DNA from: Streptomyces roseochromogenus subsp. oscitans DS 12.976
GTDB lineage: Bacteria > Actinomycetota > Actinomycetes > Streptomycetales > Streptomycetaceae
DNA length: 29,898 bases
Reading direction: 5' to 3'
Assembly (NCBI RefSeq): GCF_000497445.1
Contig: NZ_CM002285.1
Span: 6,086,797 to 6,116,694, forward strand
Shown piece after piece: positions 7,864 to 15,425 of this stretch (position 1 is its first letter; each line of letters begins with the position of its first letter). The position numbers and the translations under genes were made by a program. Below the pieces are notes generated by a model. That model ran no database searches. It was not told the DNA's origin and saw only the letters and a program-made list of their open reading frames with translations.

Positions 7864-8188
7864 CTGCGGCCGTTACGGTGCACGAGTGTTCGCTCAGCGG
7901 ACGCTCAGATCCGGATAACGATCCCGTCACCGTTGCGGCCTGGTTTGCCACGATCAGGGGATCTTTGTCCGCTTTTCCCTGTGTGGTGCGCCACAACCCG
8001 CCCTGTGATCACTATTGCGGCCGTGATAAATCTTCACGATCGCCCGGCCGACACCACCCATGTCCGGCCGGGTGCGCCACCGAGCCGACGACCGTCGGCC
8101 AGGCAACAACTCCATCATCCGGGGGGATCGAAACCCGATCCGAGGCCGACGAAAGGCCCGGGTCGGCATGGAGAAAGGCGCACCACAC
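7864..8188 (+). promoter_or_regulatory. 325-base gene-free leader of the permease, with several stem-loops
   Basis: No gene is visible here. The last 150 bases hold consecutive hairpins. CCCGGCC..ACA (8043-8053) pairs with TGT..GGCCGGG (8061-8072) with one bulge. GCCGAC (8084-8089) pairs with GTCGGC (8094-8099). GGATCG (8125-8130) pairs with CGATCC (8136-8141). GCCGAC (8145-8150) pairs with GTCGGC (8162-8167), the last one ending just before the ribosome site. GCCGAC also occurs at 8047-8052, so the three left arms and two right arms can pair in competing ways. I do not recognise a known riboswitch. The upstream half probably contains the promoter but shows no convincing boxes. Confidence 0.5.
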
Positions 8189-9625
8189 ATGACCTCATCG
8201 CAGGTCGACCAGCTTCGCGACGGCAATGAGGCCGCGCCGGCCGCGGACAGCGAGGGCGGCGAGGGGTATCAGCGCGGGCTCGGGTCCCGGCAGATCCAGA
8301 TGATCGCCATCGGCGGTGCCATCGGCACCGGCCTGTTCCTCGGCGCGGGCAAGGGCATTTCCAAGGCCGGCCCCAGCCTGATCCTGGCGTACGCCGTCGC
8401 GGGCCTCGTGATCTTCCTGATCATGCGGGCTCTCGGCGAGCTGCTGATGTACCGCCCGGTGTCGGGTTCGTTCTCCGAGTACGCGCGCGAGTTCATCGGC
8501 CCCTTCGCGGGCTTCGTCACCGGCTGGACGTACTGGCTGTTCTGGGTGGTCACCGGCATCACCGAGGTCACGGCCGCGGCCGCCTACATGACGTACTGGT
8601 TCGACGTCCCGCAGTGGGTCTCGGCCCTGATCTTCACGATCGTGCTGTACGGCGCCAACCTGATCTCCGTGAAGCTCTTCGGTGAGCTGGAGTTCTGGTT
8701 CTCCATGGTCAAGGTCACCGCGATCATCGGCATGATCCTGATCTGCGTCGGCATCCTGACGATCGGCTTCTCGGACGCGGGCAAGACCGCCTCGGTCAGC
8801 CATCTGTGGAACGACGGCGGCTTCTTCCCGCACGGCATCGGCAGCACGCTGATGACCCTGCAGATGGTCATGTTCGCCTTCCTCGCCGTCGAGCTGGTCG
8901 GTGTCACCGCGGGCGAGTCCAAGGACCCCAAGAAGGTGCTGCCGAAGGCGATCAACACCGTGCCGTGGCGCATCGCCGTCTTCTACGTCGGCGCGCTGAT
9001 CATGATCCTGTCGGTCGTGCCGTGGACCGAGTTCCACCCGGGTGTGAGCCCCTTCGTGGCCGCCTTCCAGAAGATGGGCCTGTCCGTCGGCGCCGGCATC
9101 GTGAACTTCGTCGTCCTCACGGCCGCGTTGTCCTCCTGCAACTCCGGCATGTACTCCACCGGCCGCATGCTGCGTGACCTGGCGCTCAACAGCCAGGGCC
9201 CGAAGGCCTTCACCAAGCTGACCCGCAGCGGCACCCCGCTCGTCGGCACGACGTTCTCCGCCGCGCTGATGCTCGTCGGCGTCTGGATCAACTACCAGTG
9301 GCCGGGCAAGGCATTCGACTACGTGGTGTCCTTCGCGACCATCTCCGGCATGTGGGCCTGGATCGTCATCCTGCTCTGCCAGATCCGCTACCGGTTCAAG
9401 GCGAACCGCGGGCTGCTGCCGAAGAGCGAGTTCCCCGCGCCGGGAGCGCCGTACACGAGCATCTTCGCGCTGGCGTTCCTCTTCATGGTGATCGTGCTCA
9501 TGGGTATCGACAAGGACGCCCGGGTCTCGCTGTACTGTGCTCCGCTGTGGGCCGCGATTCTCCTCGTCTCCTACTGGGTGCTCAAGCGCCGCAACCCGGA
9601 GGCCGCGGCCTTCAGCAAGCGCTGA
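8189..9625 (+). CDS. Amino-acid permease of the APC superfamily (CycA/AnsP-like)
   Basis: From ATG 8189 the protein is 478 residues with about twelve membrane helices. GAGAAAGG at 8171-8178 gives a good ribosome site for this ATG; ATG 8168 in the same frame is an alternative lacking one. After a cytosolic N-terminus, the AAT-family signature RQIQMIAIGGAIGTGLFLG appears, then GPSLILAYAVAG, MRALGELLMY, SFSEYAREFIGPFAGFVTGW, and HLWNDGGFFPHGIG. These stretches closely recall E. coli CycA (D-serine/D-alanine/glycine:H+ symporter), including the FWVVTGITEV segment, but AnsP and GabP relatives share much of it, so the substrate is not settled. It is monocistronic, with two hairpins downstream and a long structured leader upstream. 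Confidence 0.9.
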   Translation: MTSSQVDQLRDGNEAAPAADSEGGEGYQRGLGSRQIQMIAIGGAIGTGLFLGAGKGISKAGPSLILAYAVAGLVIFLIMRALGELLMYRPVSGSFSEYAREFIGPFAGFVTGWTYWLFWVVTGITEVTAAAAYMTYWFDVPQWVSALIFTIVLYGANLISVKLFGELEFWFSMVKVTAIIGMILICVGILTIGFSDAGKTASVSHLWNDGGFFPHGIGSTLMTLQMVMFAFLAVELVGVTAGESKDPKKVLPKAINTVPWRIAVFYVGALIMILSVVPWTEFHPGVSPFVAAFQKMGLSVGAGIVNFVVLTAALSSCNSGMYSTGRMLRDLALNSQGPKAFTKLTRSGTPLVGTTFSAALMLVGVWINYQWPGKAFDYVVSFATISGMWAWIVILLCQIRYRFKANRGLLPKSEFPAPGAPYTSIFALAFLFMVIVLMGIDKDARVSLYCAPLWAAILLVSYWVLKRRNPEAAAFSKR

Positions 9626-9645
9626 CCTTCCCTCCGGGACGTCCG

Positions 9646-9679
9646 GCCGCACGGGGCTCTCGTGGTGCCCCGCTGCGGC
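9646..9679 (+). terminator. First hairpin after the permease
   Basis: GCCGC-a-CGGGGC (9646-9657) pairs with GCCCCG-ct-GCGGC (9667-9679) around a nine-base loop. The 11-base word GGACGTCCGGC flanks it as a direct repeat (9637-9647 and 9689-9699). Confidence 0.5.
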
Positions 9680-9703
9680 TGCCGCTCAGGACGTCCGGCA
9701 TAT

Positions 9704-9740
9704 GGGCCGTTCCGTACCATCCCTCGGTACGGAACGGCCC
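9704..9740 (+). terminator. Strong terminator hairpin after the permease
   Basis: GGGCCGTTCCGTACC (9704-9718) pairs perfectly over 15 bp with GGTACGGAACGGCCC (9726-9740) around a seven-base loop, followed by TTCTGCTT. It separates the permease from mec. Confidence 0.85.
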
Positions 9741-9747
9741 TTCTGCT

Positions 9748-9753
9748 TATCCT
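9748..9753 (+). promoter_or_regulatory. -10 hexamer of mec (leaderless start)
   Basis: TATCCT is followed by seven bases and the mec ATG at 9761. This fits transcription starting at the start codon; no Shine-Dalgarno is present. Confidence 0.5.
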
Positions 9754-9760
9754 GACGGAC

Positions 9761-10183
9761 ATGCTGACCATCACCCAGGCCCTCGTCGACCAGATCGTCG
9801 CCCACGCGCGCAAGGATCACCCCGACGAGGCGTGCGGCGTCGTGGCGGGCCCGGCGGGCTCGGACCGCCCCGAGCGCTTCATCCCCATGCTGAACGCGGC
9901 GATGTCCCCGACGTTCTACGAGTTCGACTCGGGCGACCTGCTCAAGCTCTACCGCGAACTGGACGACCGCGACGAGGACCCGGTGGTCATCTACCACTCC
10001 CACACCGCCACCGAGGCCTACCCCTCGCGCACCGACATCTCCTACGCCAACGAGCCCGGCGCGCACTACGTCCTCGTCTCCACCGCCGACACCGACGGCC
10101 TCGGCGATTTCCAGTTCCGCTCCTTCCGGATCGTGGACGGTGAGGTCACCGAGGAGGAGGTCAAGGTCGTGGAGGCCTACTGA
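9761..10183 (+). CDS. mec: JAMM metalloprotease acting on the CysO sulfur carrier (Mec)
   Basis: From ATG 9761 the protein is 140 residues, a single MPN/JAMM domain. The full zinc signature is present: catalytic E23 (HPDEACGVV), then H-S-H-T with seven residues to S and two more to D (HSHTATEAYPSRTD). In M. tuberculosis, Mec (Rv1334) cleaves cysteine from the CysO-cysteine adduct made by CysM, releasing free cysteine. A relative, QbsD of Pseudomonas, trims residues after the diglycine of its carrier. Here cysO and cysM follow in the same order as in M. tuberculosis, but separated from mec by a 261-base region with its own leader peptide. The CysO encoded here has a tail beyond its diglycine, so trimming is a plausible extra job. 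Confidence 0.92.
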   Translation: MLTITQALVDQIVAHARKDHPDEACGVVAGPAGSDRPERFIPMLNAAMSPTFYEFDSGDLLKLYRELDDRDEDPVVIYHSHTATEAYPSRTDISYANEPGAHYVLVSTADTDGLGDFQFRSFRIVDGEVTEEEVKVVEAY

Positions 10184-10250
10184 TCCCGGGATCTGGACGG
10201 ATTTCATCCAGCATGCGAGATCACACTCCGATGGCGGGACCGGGAATCGT

Positions 10251-10256
10251 TACGAT
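10251..10256 (+). promoter_or_regulatory. -10 hexamer of the cysteine leader peptide
   Basis: TACGAT is followed by six bases and the leader ATG at 10263, so transcription should start at or beside that ATG. No good -35 box is seen at the expected spacing. Confidence 0.5.
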
Positions 10257-10262
10257 GAGCGC

Positions 10263-10358
10263 ATGGTTCTGAACGACGTGAGCGAGAAGGCGCCGGGCAT
10301 GCTGCTCGTGGCGCGGCTGCACGTCGACCTGTGCAGGCTGAACAGCGCCATCTGTTGA
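10263..10358 (+). CDS. 31-residue cysteine-type leader peptide upstream of cysO-cysM
   Basis: The peptide starts MVLNDVSEKAPG and ends ARLHVDLCRLNSAIC, with the last codon before the stop being Cys (TGT TGA) and another Cys at position 24. The H-V-D-L-x-R-x-x-S-A-x-C ending is one I remember from short actinobacterial leader peptides placed before sulfur and cysteine genes. In mycobacteria, cysteine-coding leaderless uORFs have been shown to act as cysteine-responsive attenuators. A TACGAT box six bases before the ATG implies leaderless translation, and no ribosome site is present. A large hairpin (10373-10413) follows 14 bases after the stop, and cysO starts 86 bases after it. The likely role is to let the ribosome sense cysteinyl-tRNA and control cysO-cysM. 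The coding call is strong from the motif; the mechanism is inferred. Confidence 0.8.
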   Translation: MVLNDVSEKAPGMLLVARLHVDLCRLNSAIC

Positions 10359-10372
10359 TTCCCCCTGCCGCC

Positions 10373-10413
10373 GTTCGGCCCGTGTGCCGCGGCGGGCCGC
10401 CGCACGCCCGAAC
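10373..10413 (+). terminator. Candidate attenuator hairpin between leader peptide and cysO
   Basis: GTTCGG (10373-10378) pairs with CCGAAC (10408-10413), CGT with ACG inside it, and a core GCGGCG (10389-10394) pairs with CGCCGC (10398-10403) across GGC. The hairpin begins 14 bases after the leader stop, so a ribosome stalled on the final Cys codon would approach or cover its left arm. There is no U-run; it may act in translation or Rho-dependent control instead of intrinsic termination. Confidence 0.6.
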
Positions 10414-10444
10414 CGACGACACCTTCCGACAGGAGCCCTGAGCC

Positions 10445-10789
10445 ATGGCCATCGAGGTCCGCATCCCCACCATCCTCCGCCAGTACACCGACGGTCAGAA
10501 GGCGGTGGAGGGCAGCGGTGACACCCTCGCCGCGCTGTTCGCCGACCTCGAGACCCGGCACGCGGGCATCCGGGCCCGGATCGTGGAGGGCGAGCAGCTG
10601 CGCCGCTTCGTGAACGTCTACCTGAACGACGAGGACGTCCGCTTCCTGGACGGCATCAACACCAAGCTGTCCGACGGCGACAACGTGACGATCCTGCCGG
10701 CCGTGGCCGGAGGATCTGCCGCGGCGTCAGCCGCGTCCGGCCGGGATGGTGGCCGGGCGACGGGCGGGCCTGCGCGGATCGGTCGCTGA
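10445..10789 (+). CDS. cysO: Sulfur carrier protein CysO (MoaD/ThiS fold) with C-terminal tail
   Basis: The 114-residue protein has AGGAG nine bases before its ATG. Residues 1-90 match the ubiquitin-like CysO core: EVRIPTILRQYTDGQKAVEGSGDTL, FVNVYLNDEDVRFLDG and VTILPAVAGG. In M. tuberculosis CysO ends exactly at this Gly-Gly, which is made into a thiocarboxylate that donates sulfur to CysM. Here the frame continues for 24 residues after G89-G90 (SAAASAASGRDGG and so on), low in complexity, with 6 of 24 codons ending in A or T, unlike the core. The tail must be removed before activation, presumably by the Mec protease, or the protein is inactive. It is followed by cysM after six bases. Core identity is strong; the tail is unusual. 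Confidence 0.92.
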   Translation: MAIEVRIPTILRQYTDGQKAVEGSGDTLAALFADLETRHAGIRARIVEGEQLRRFVNVYLNDEDVRFLDGINTKLSDGDNVTILPAVAGGSAAASAASGRDGGRATGGPARIGR

Positions 10790-11746
<957 letters not shown>

Positions 11747-11776
11747 CACCGCATTAACCCGCATCAAGCGGTCACC

Positions 11777-11798
11777 AGCCCCCTCTCATGAGGGGGCT
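11777..11798 (+). terminator. Terminator after cysM
   Basis: AGCCCCCTC (11777-11785) pairs perfectly with GAGGGGGCT (11790-11798) around the tetraloop TCAT, 30 bases after the cysM stop. Confidence 0.85.
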
Positions 11799-11906
11799 AA
11801 GCCATTCCTATGGCGAGGCAAAGAAATCCCTCCGGTACTGCCGGTAGTGCCAGGGCCAGAGCTACGTTCCTCCCGCATCCTGTCATGTCACGCTCACCCA
11901 GCGTTC

Positions 11907-11945
11907 TGACATTCGACAGGTGTCTGTGAGTGTCATGCTCATGAC
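11907..11945 (+). promoter_or_regulatory. Nested palindromes upstream of the sedolisin gene
   Basis: TGACA (11907-11911) and GACA (11915-11918) are mirrored by TGTC (11921-11924) and TGTCA (11931-11935). GTCATG-CT-CATGAC (11932-11945) is a perfect 14-base palindrome. They lie 77-115 bases before the protease ATG, where an operator would be expected. The regulator is unknown. Confidence 0.4.
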
Positions 11946-12021
11946 TGCGTTCGCCGCCGCTACGCGTGTCACGGGCTGCCAATCCAGTGCGCATCCCCAC
12001 GTCAACCGGAGGCAGTACCCC

Positions 12022-14091
12022 ATGCGTGAGTCACGCCTGAGCAAGCGGAGACGGAGCCTGCGAAGACTCCTCGCCGTCTCCTTCCCCGCTCTCACCCTCA
12101 CCGTCGCCGGGCTCGTCGCGGCACCGACCGCCGGCGCCCAGACCGCCGCGGCCCACCCCCACGGCACCAAGGTCACGCAGAACAACAAAGCGCTGACCGC
12201 ACCCGAGCGGCAGACCTACCACTCCACCGGCAAGGCCGGCCAGAAGGTGCCCACGACGCACCTGTGCGCCACCGCCGAGCCGGGCCACGCGTCCTGCTTC
12301 GCCCAGCGCCGCACCGACATCAAGCAGCGCCTCGCCTCGGCGCTCGCCGCCGCGGCACCCTCCGGCCTCTCCCCGGCCAACCTGCACAGCGCCTACAACC
12401 TGCCCACCACGGGCGGTTCCGGCATGACCGTCGCCATCGTCGACGCCTACAACGACCCCAACGCCGAGTCGGACCTGGGCACTTACCGCTCCACCTACGG
12501 CCTGTCGTCCTGCACCAAGGCCAACGGCTGCTTCAAGCAGGTCAGCCAGACCGGCTCCACCACCTCGCTGCCGACCAACGACACCGGCTGGGCCGGTGAA
12601 GAGATGCTCGACATCGACATGGTCAGCGCGGTCTGCCCGAACTGCAACATCATCCTGGTCGAGGCCAACTCCGCCACCGACTCCGACCTCGGCACCGCCG
12701 AGAACGAGGCCGTCGCGCTGGGCGCCAAGTTCATCTCCAACAGCTGGGGCGGCTCCGAGTCCTCCGCCCAGACCGGCGAAGACACCCAGTACTTCAAGCA
12801 CCCGGGCGTCGCGATCACCGTCTCCTCCGGTGACTCCGCCTACGGCGCCGAGTACCCGGCGACCTCCCAGTACGTGACCGCCGTCGGCGGCACCGCGCTC
12901 ACCACCGCCTCCAACTCCCGCGGCTGGAGCGAGTCGGTGTGGCACACCAGCTCCACCGAGGGCACCGGCTCCGGCTGCTCCGCCTACGACCCGAAGCCGA
13001 GCTGGCAGACCGACAGCGGCTGCTCCAACCGCATGGAGGCCGACGTCTCCGCGGTCGCCGACCCGGCCACCGGCGTCGCGGTCTACGACACCTACGGCGG
13101 CTCCGGCTGGGCGGTCTACGGCGGCACCAGCGCCTCCTCGCCGATCATGGCCTCGGTCTACGCCCTCGCGGGCACCCCGGGCTCCGGCGACTACCCGGCG
13201 AAGTACCCCTACCAGCACACCGGCAACCTGTACGACGTCACCAGCGGCAACAACGGCAGCTGCTCCCCGTCGTACTTCTGCACCGCGGGCACCGGCTACG
13301 ACGGCCCGACCGGCTGGGGCACCCCGAACGGCACCGCCGCCTTCACCGCCGGCTCCAGCAGCGGCAACACGGTGACCGTCACCAACCCCGGCAGCCAGTC
13401 CACCACCGCGGGCGGCTCGGTCAGCCTGCAGATCAACGCCACCGACAGCGCGGGCGCGGCCCTCACCTACAGCGCCTCCGGCCTGCCGACCGGGCTGTCC
13501 ATCAACAGCTCCACCGGCCTGATCTCCGGCACCGCCTCCACCGCGGGCACCTACCAGGTCACGGTCACCGCGAAGGACTCCACCGGCGCCTCCGGCTCGA
13601 CCTCCTTCACCTGGACCGTCGGCTCCGGCGGTGGCGGCTGCACCTCGTCCCAGCTGCTGGCCAACCCCGGCTTCGAGTCGGGCAACACCGGCTGGACCGC
13701 GACCAGCGGCGTGATCACCAACGGCACCGGTGAGGCGGCGCACAGCGGCTCGTACTACGCCTGGCTCGACGGCTACGGCTCCTCGCACACCGACACGCTG
13801 TCCCAGTCGGTGACGATCCCGGCCGGCTGCAAGGCCACGCTCAGCTTCTACCTGCACATCGACACCGCGGAGACCACCACCAGCACCGCGTACGACAAGC
13901 TGACGGTGACCGCCGGTTCGACGACCCTCGCGTCGTACTCGAACCTCAACGCCAACTCCGGGTACGCGCAGAAGACCTTCGACCTGTCCTCGCTGGCGGG
14001 CCAGACGGTCACCCTGAAGTTCAACGGCGTCGAGGACTCCTCGCTGCAGACCAGCTTCGTCGTGGACGACACCGCCCTGACGACCAGCTGA
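12022..14091 (+). CDS. Secreted S53 family serine-carboxyl peptidase (sedolisin) with C-terminal adhesion-type domains
   Basis: ATG 12022 has ACCGGAGGCAG eight bases upstream and gives a 689-residue protein with a long Arg-rich signal peptide ([13 protein letters not shown], then [22 protein letters not shown]). The catalytic domain runs from about residue 114 to 445. E193 and D197 (in GEEMLDIDM) are the Glu/Asp pair, D271 (VSSGDSAYG) the oxyanion Asp, and S370 (YGGTSASSP) the nucleophile. A Ca-site-like TGWGTPNG end follows. Residues 450-538 form an Ig/cadherin-like repeat ([19 protein letters not shown]). Residues 540-689 form a beta-sandwich starting [19 protein letters not shown], like a carbohydrate- or surface-binding module. 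The region between signal and protease is only about 75 residues, shorter than the usual S53 prodomain. It is monocistronic. S53 enzymes work at acid pH on extracellular protein. Confidence 0.93.
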   Translation: MRESRLSKRRRSLRRLLAVSFPALTLTVAGLVAAPTAGAQTAAAHPHGTKVTQNNKALTAPERQTYHSTGKAGQKVPTTHLCATAEPGHASCFAQRRTDIKQRLASALAAAAPSGLSPANLHSAYNLPTTGGSGMTVAIVDAYNDPNAESDLGTYRSTYGLSSCTKANGCFKQVSQTGSTTSLPTNDTGWAGEEMLDIDMVSAVCPNCNIILVEANSATDSDLGTAENEAVALGAKFISNSWGGSESSAQTGEDTQYFKHPGVAITVSSGDSAYGAEYPATSQYVTAVGGTALTTASNSRGWSESVWHTSSTEGTGSGCSAYDPKPSWQTDSGCSNRMEADVSAVADPATGVAVYDTYGGSGWAVYGGTSASSPIMASVYALAGTPGSGDYPAKYPYQHTGNLYDVTSGNNGSCSPSYFCTAGTGYDGPTGWGTPNGTAAFTAGSSSGNTVTVTNPGSQSTTAGGSVSLQINATDSAGAALTYSASGLPTGLSINSSTGLISGTASTAGTYQVTVTAKDSTGASGSTSFTWTVGSGGGGCTSSQLLANPGFESGNTGWTATSGVITNGTGEAAHSGSYYAWLDGYGSSHTDTLSQSVTIPAGCKATLSFYLHIDTAETTTSTAYDKLTVTAGSTTLASYSNLNANSGYAQKTFDLSSLAGQTVTLKFNGVEDSSLQTSFVVDDTALTTS

Positions 14092-14114
14092 TCCGTCCCA
14101 CCTGAACCACCCGT

Positions 14115-14149
14115 GATCCCGCACGCGGAAACGACTCGCGTGCGGGATC
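14115..14149 (+). terminator. Terminator after the sedolisin gene
   Basis: GATCCCGCACGCG (14115-14127) pairs perfectly over 13 bp with CGCGTGCGGGATC (14137-14149), followed by CTTTCGTCT. Confidence 0.9.
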
Positions 14150-14241
14150 CTTTCGTCTGCGGGATCCGTTCGTCGTGCTGCTACGTCTCATCTGCACCAG
14201 GCGGCCGACCCCCCGCGGCCACGGCAGAAAGGCGAAACCCC

Positions 14242-14706
14242 ATGCGCCGTACCACGACATCCCTCGCCCTCGCGGCGGCAGCGCTGCTCCTCGCCGGATG
14301 CGGCTCGCAGAGCGGCTCGGACAACGCAGGCGGCAGCAAGGTGTCGCCGTCGGCGTCGTCGCCGTCCTCCGCGCCGTCCAAGGGGGGTTGCGCCCCGCAG
14401 GTGGAGCTGAAGGCCGCCGACAGCAGCCGTACCGTGTGCGTGGCCAAGGGCGGCGAAGTCCGCCTGACCCTGAAGGGCACCAAGTCCCGCCCCTGGAAGC
14501 CGGTCATGGTGAGCGGCAGCGCGCTCAAGGGCATCAACGCGGGCTTCGTCCTCCAGCCCGGCGACGCCACCGCCGCGTACCACGCCGTGGCCGCCGGCAC
14601 CGTGAAGCTGACCTCTTCCCGACCGCTGTGCGCCGAGCCGACGGCTCCCGGTCAGGTCTCCTGCAAGGGGATCCAGGAGTGGACGGTCACCGTGAACGTG
14701 CGGTGA
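14242..14706 (+). CDS. Putative lipoprotein of unknown function
   Basis: ATG 14242 follows GAAAGG by ten bases. The 154-residue product has a lipoprotein signal (MRRTTTSLALAAAALLLAGC) with the lipobox LAGC and the lipidated Cys at 20. A Ser-rich linker (VSPSASSPSSAPSKG) follows, then a small extracytoplasmic domain of about 105 residues. That domain contains three cysteines after the linker (in GGCAPQ, RTVCVAKG and RPLCAEP) and a fourth near the end (VSCKGIQEW), enough for two disulfides. The pattern of beta strands (EVRLTLKGTKSRPW, TAAYHAVAAGTVKLTSSRP, WTVTVNV) suggests a cupredoxin-like or Ig-like sandwich, but no metal site is recognised. Exported lipid-anchored protein is well supported; function is not. 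Confidence 0.8.
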   Translation: MRRTTTSLALAAAALLLAGCGSQSGSDNAGGSKVSPSASSPSSAPSKGGCAPQVELKAADSSRTVCVAKGGEVRLTLKGTKSRPWKPVMVSGSALKGINAGFVLQPGDATAAYHAVAAGTVKLTSSRPLCAEPTAPGQVSCKGIQEWTVTVNVR

Positions 14707-14739
14707 GGCAGCACCGGCGAGGGGTGCGCACGACAGCCC

Positions 14740-15198
14740 CTAATCCGCGAGGTGGCGTACCTGGTCCCACAGCACCGGGTCGACCACCCCGACCCGGCGC
14801 CGGAAGTCGCCCACCGGCACCTCACGCAGCTCGTCCGTCTCCAGGAAGCTGGGACGGCCGCGGGCGTCGCCGACCGCGCCGGGCGGCAGCGGGATCACCC
14901 CGGCGTGCTCGTCGTGGTACTTGCTGGTGATCTTCGCGACCGTGACCCGGTTCCCGCGCACGGCCAGCACCAGACACGGCCGGTCCTTCACGTCGGTGCG
15001 GTCCTCGTAGGGCACGTCCGCCCACCAGATGTCCCCGGGGACCGGCCGGGCGGCCTGCGCCGGGCGCGTTCCCGCACGGCCGAGCGGCCTGAGGCGCCGT
15101 CCGCCGGGCCGGCGACCGCGCCCCCAGCCGTCGACGAGCGTGGCGACCAGCGCGAGCAGTACGACCGCCGCGAGCGCCAGCCACCAGGACGTGTCCAT
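14740..15198 (-). CDS. Membrane-anchored PemK/MazF-fold protein
   Basis: The 152-residue protein has one N-terminal membrane helix (WWLALAAVVLLALVATLVDGW, residues 5-25), a 28-residue Arg/Pro-rich linker, then a PemK/MazF-like domain from about 54. Its GDIWWADVPYEDRTDVKDRP, CLVLAVRGNRVTVAKITSK and a VPVGDFRRRVGVVD end match the strands of the toxin fold. R73 (in DRPCLVL) and T91-S92 (in KITSK) correspond to the Arg and Thr/Ser of the MazF active site. No antitoxin gene is adjacent on either side, so a classical toxin-antitoxin role is doubtful; it may be a membrane-tethered RNase or a non-catalytic relative. TAACGT six bases before the ATG suggests a leaderless message. It converges on the lipoprotein gene. 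Confidence 0.78.
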   Translation of the reverse strand: MDTSWWLALAAVVLLALVATLVDGWGRGRRPGGRRLRPLGRAGTRPAQAARPVPGDIWWADVPYEDRTDVKDRPCLVLAVRGNRVTVAKITSKYHDEHAGVIPLPPGAVGDARGRPSFLETDELREVPVGDFRRRVGVVDPVLWDQVRHLAD

Positions 15199-15204
15199 AC
15201 GACG

Positions 15205-15210
15205 ACGTTA
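15205..15210 (-). promoter_or_regulatory. -10 hexamer of the PemK-like gene (leaderless start)
   Basis: On the minus strand TAACGT is followed by six bases and the ATG at 15198; no ribosome site is present. Confidence 0.45.
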
Positions 15211-15380
15211 CCGGCGCGCGCCGAGGATCGCGCGCCCTCTGGTGAACCTTGTGCGCCCCGGGTCCAGCCGAACCGGTGACAGCACAGGTGAGTTCGCCCA
15301 CAACGGCCCTTTGCGGAGGAGCGACCCGCGCTTTCGCGCCTTACGCTCGACAAACCGCACGACCCCCGTTTCCTGCCCTT

Positions 15381-15406
15381 TTGATCTTTCCGCTTGATCT
15401 TTCCGC
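15381..15406 (+). repeat. 13-bp tandem duplication in the leader of the MBL gene
   Basis: TTGATCTTTCCGC occurs at 15381-15393 and again, immediately adjacent, at 15394-15406. The pair ends just before the CGGAGG ribosome site at 15410-15415. It looks like a recent slippage or duplication, or a pair of regulatory boxes. Confidence 0.85.
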
Positions 15407-15425
15407 CAACGGAGGTTTCTGCTTC

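Noticed and set aside
8195..9652. 485-codon frame antisense to the permease
   Set aside because: Highly charged low-information sequence; the plus strand encodes an unmistakable amino-acid permease.
10255..10272. Five-codon frame at ATG 10255 overlapping the leader peptide
   Set aside because: It lies within the promoter -10 region and has no conserved content; the 10263 frame has the leader motif.
12031..14124. 697-codon frame antisense to the sedolisin gene
   Set aside because: Gly/Ala/Val/Arg-rich shadow with no family features.
14740..15198. A complete toxin-antitoxin module
   Set aside because: No small antitoxin frame is found upstream or downstream, and the protein has a membrane anchor.
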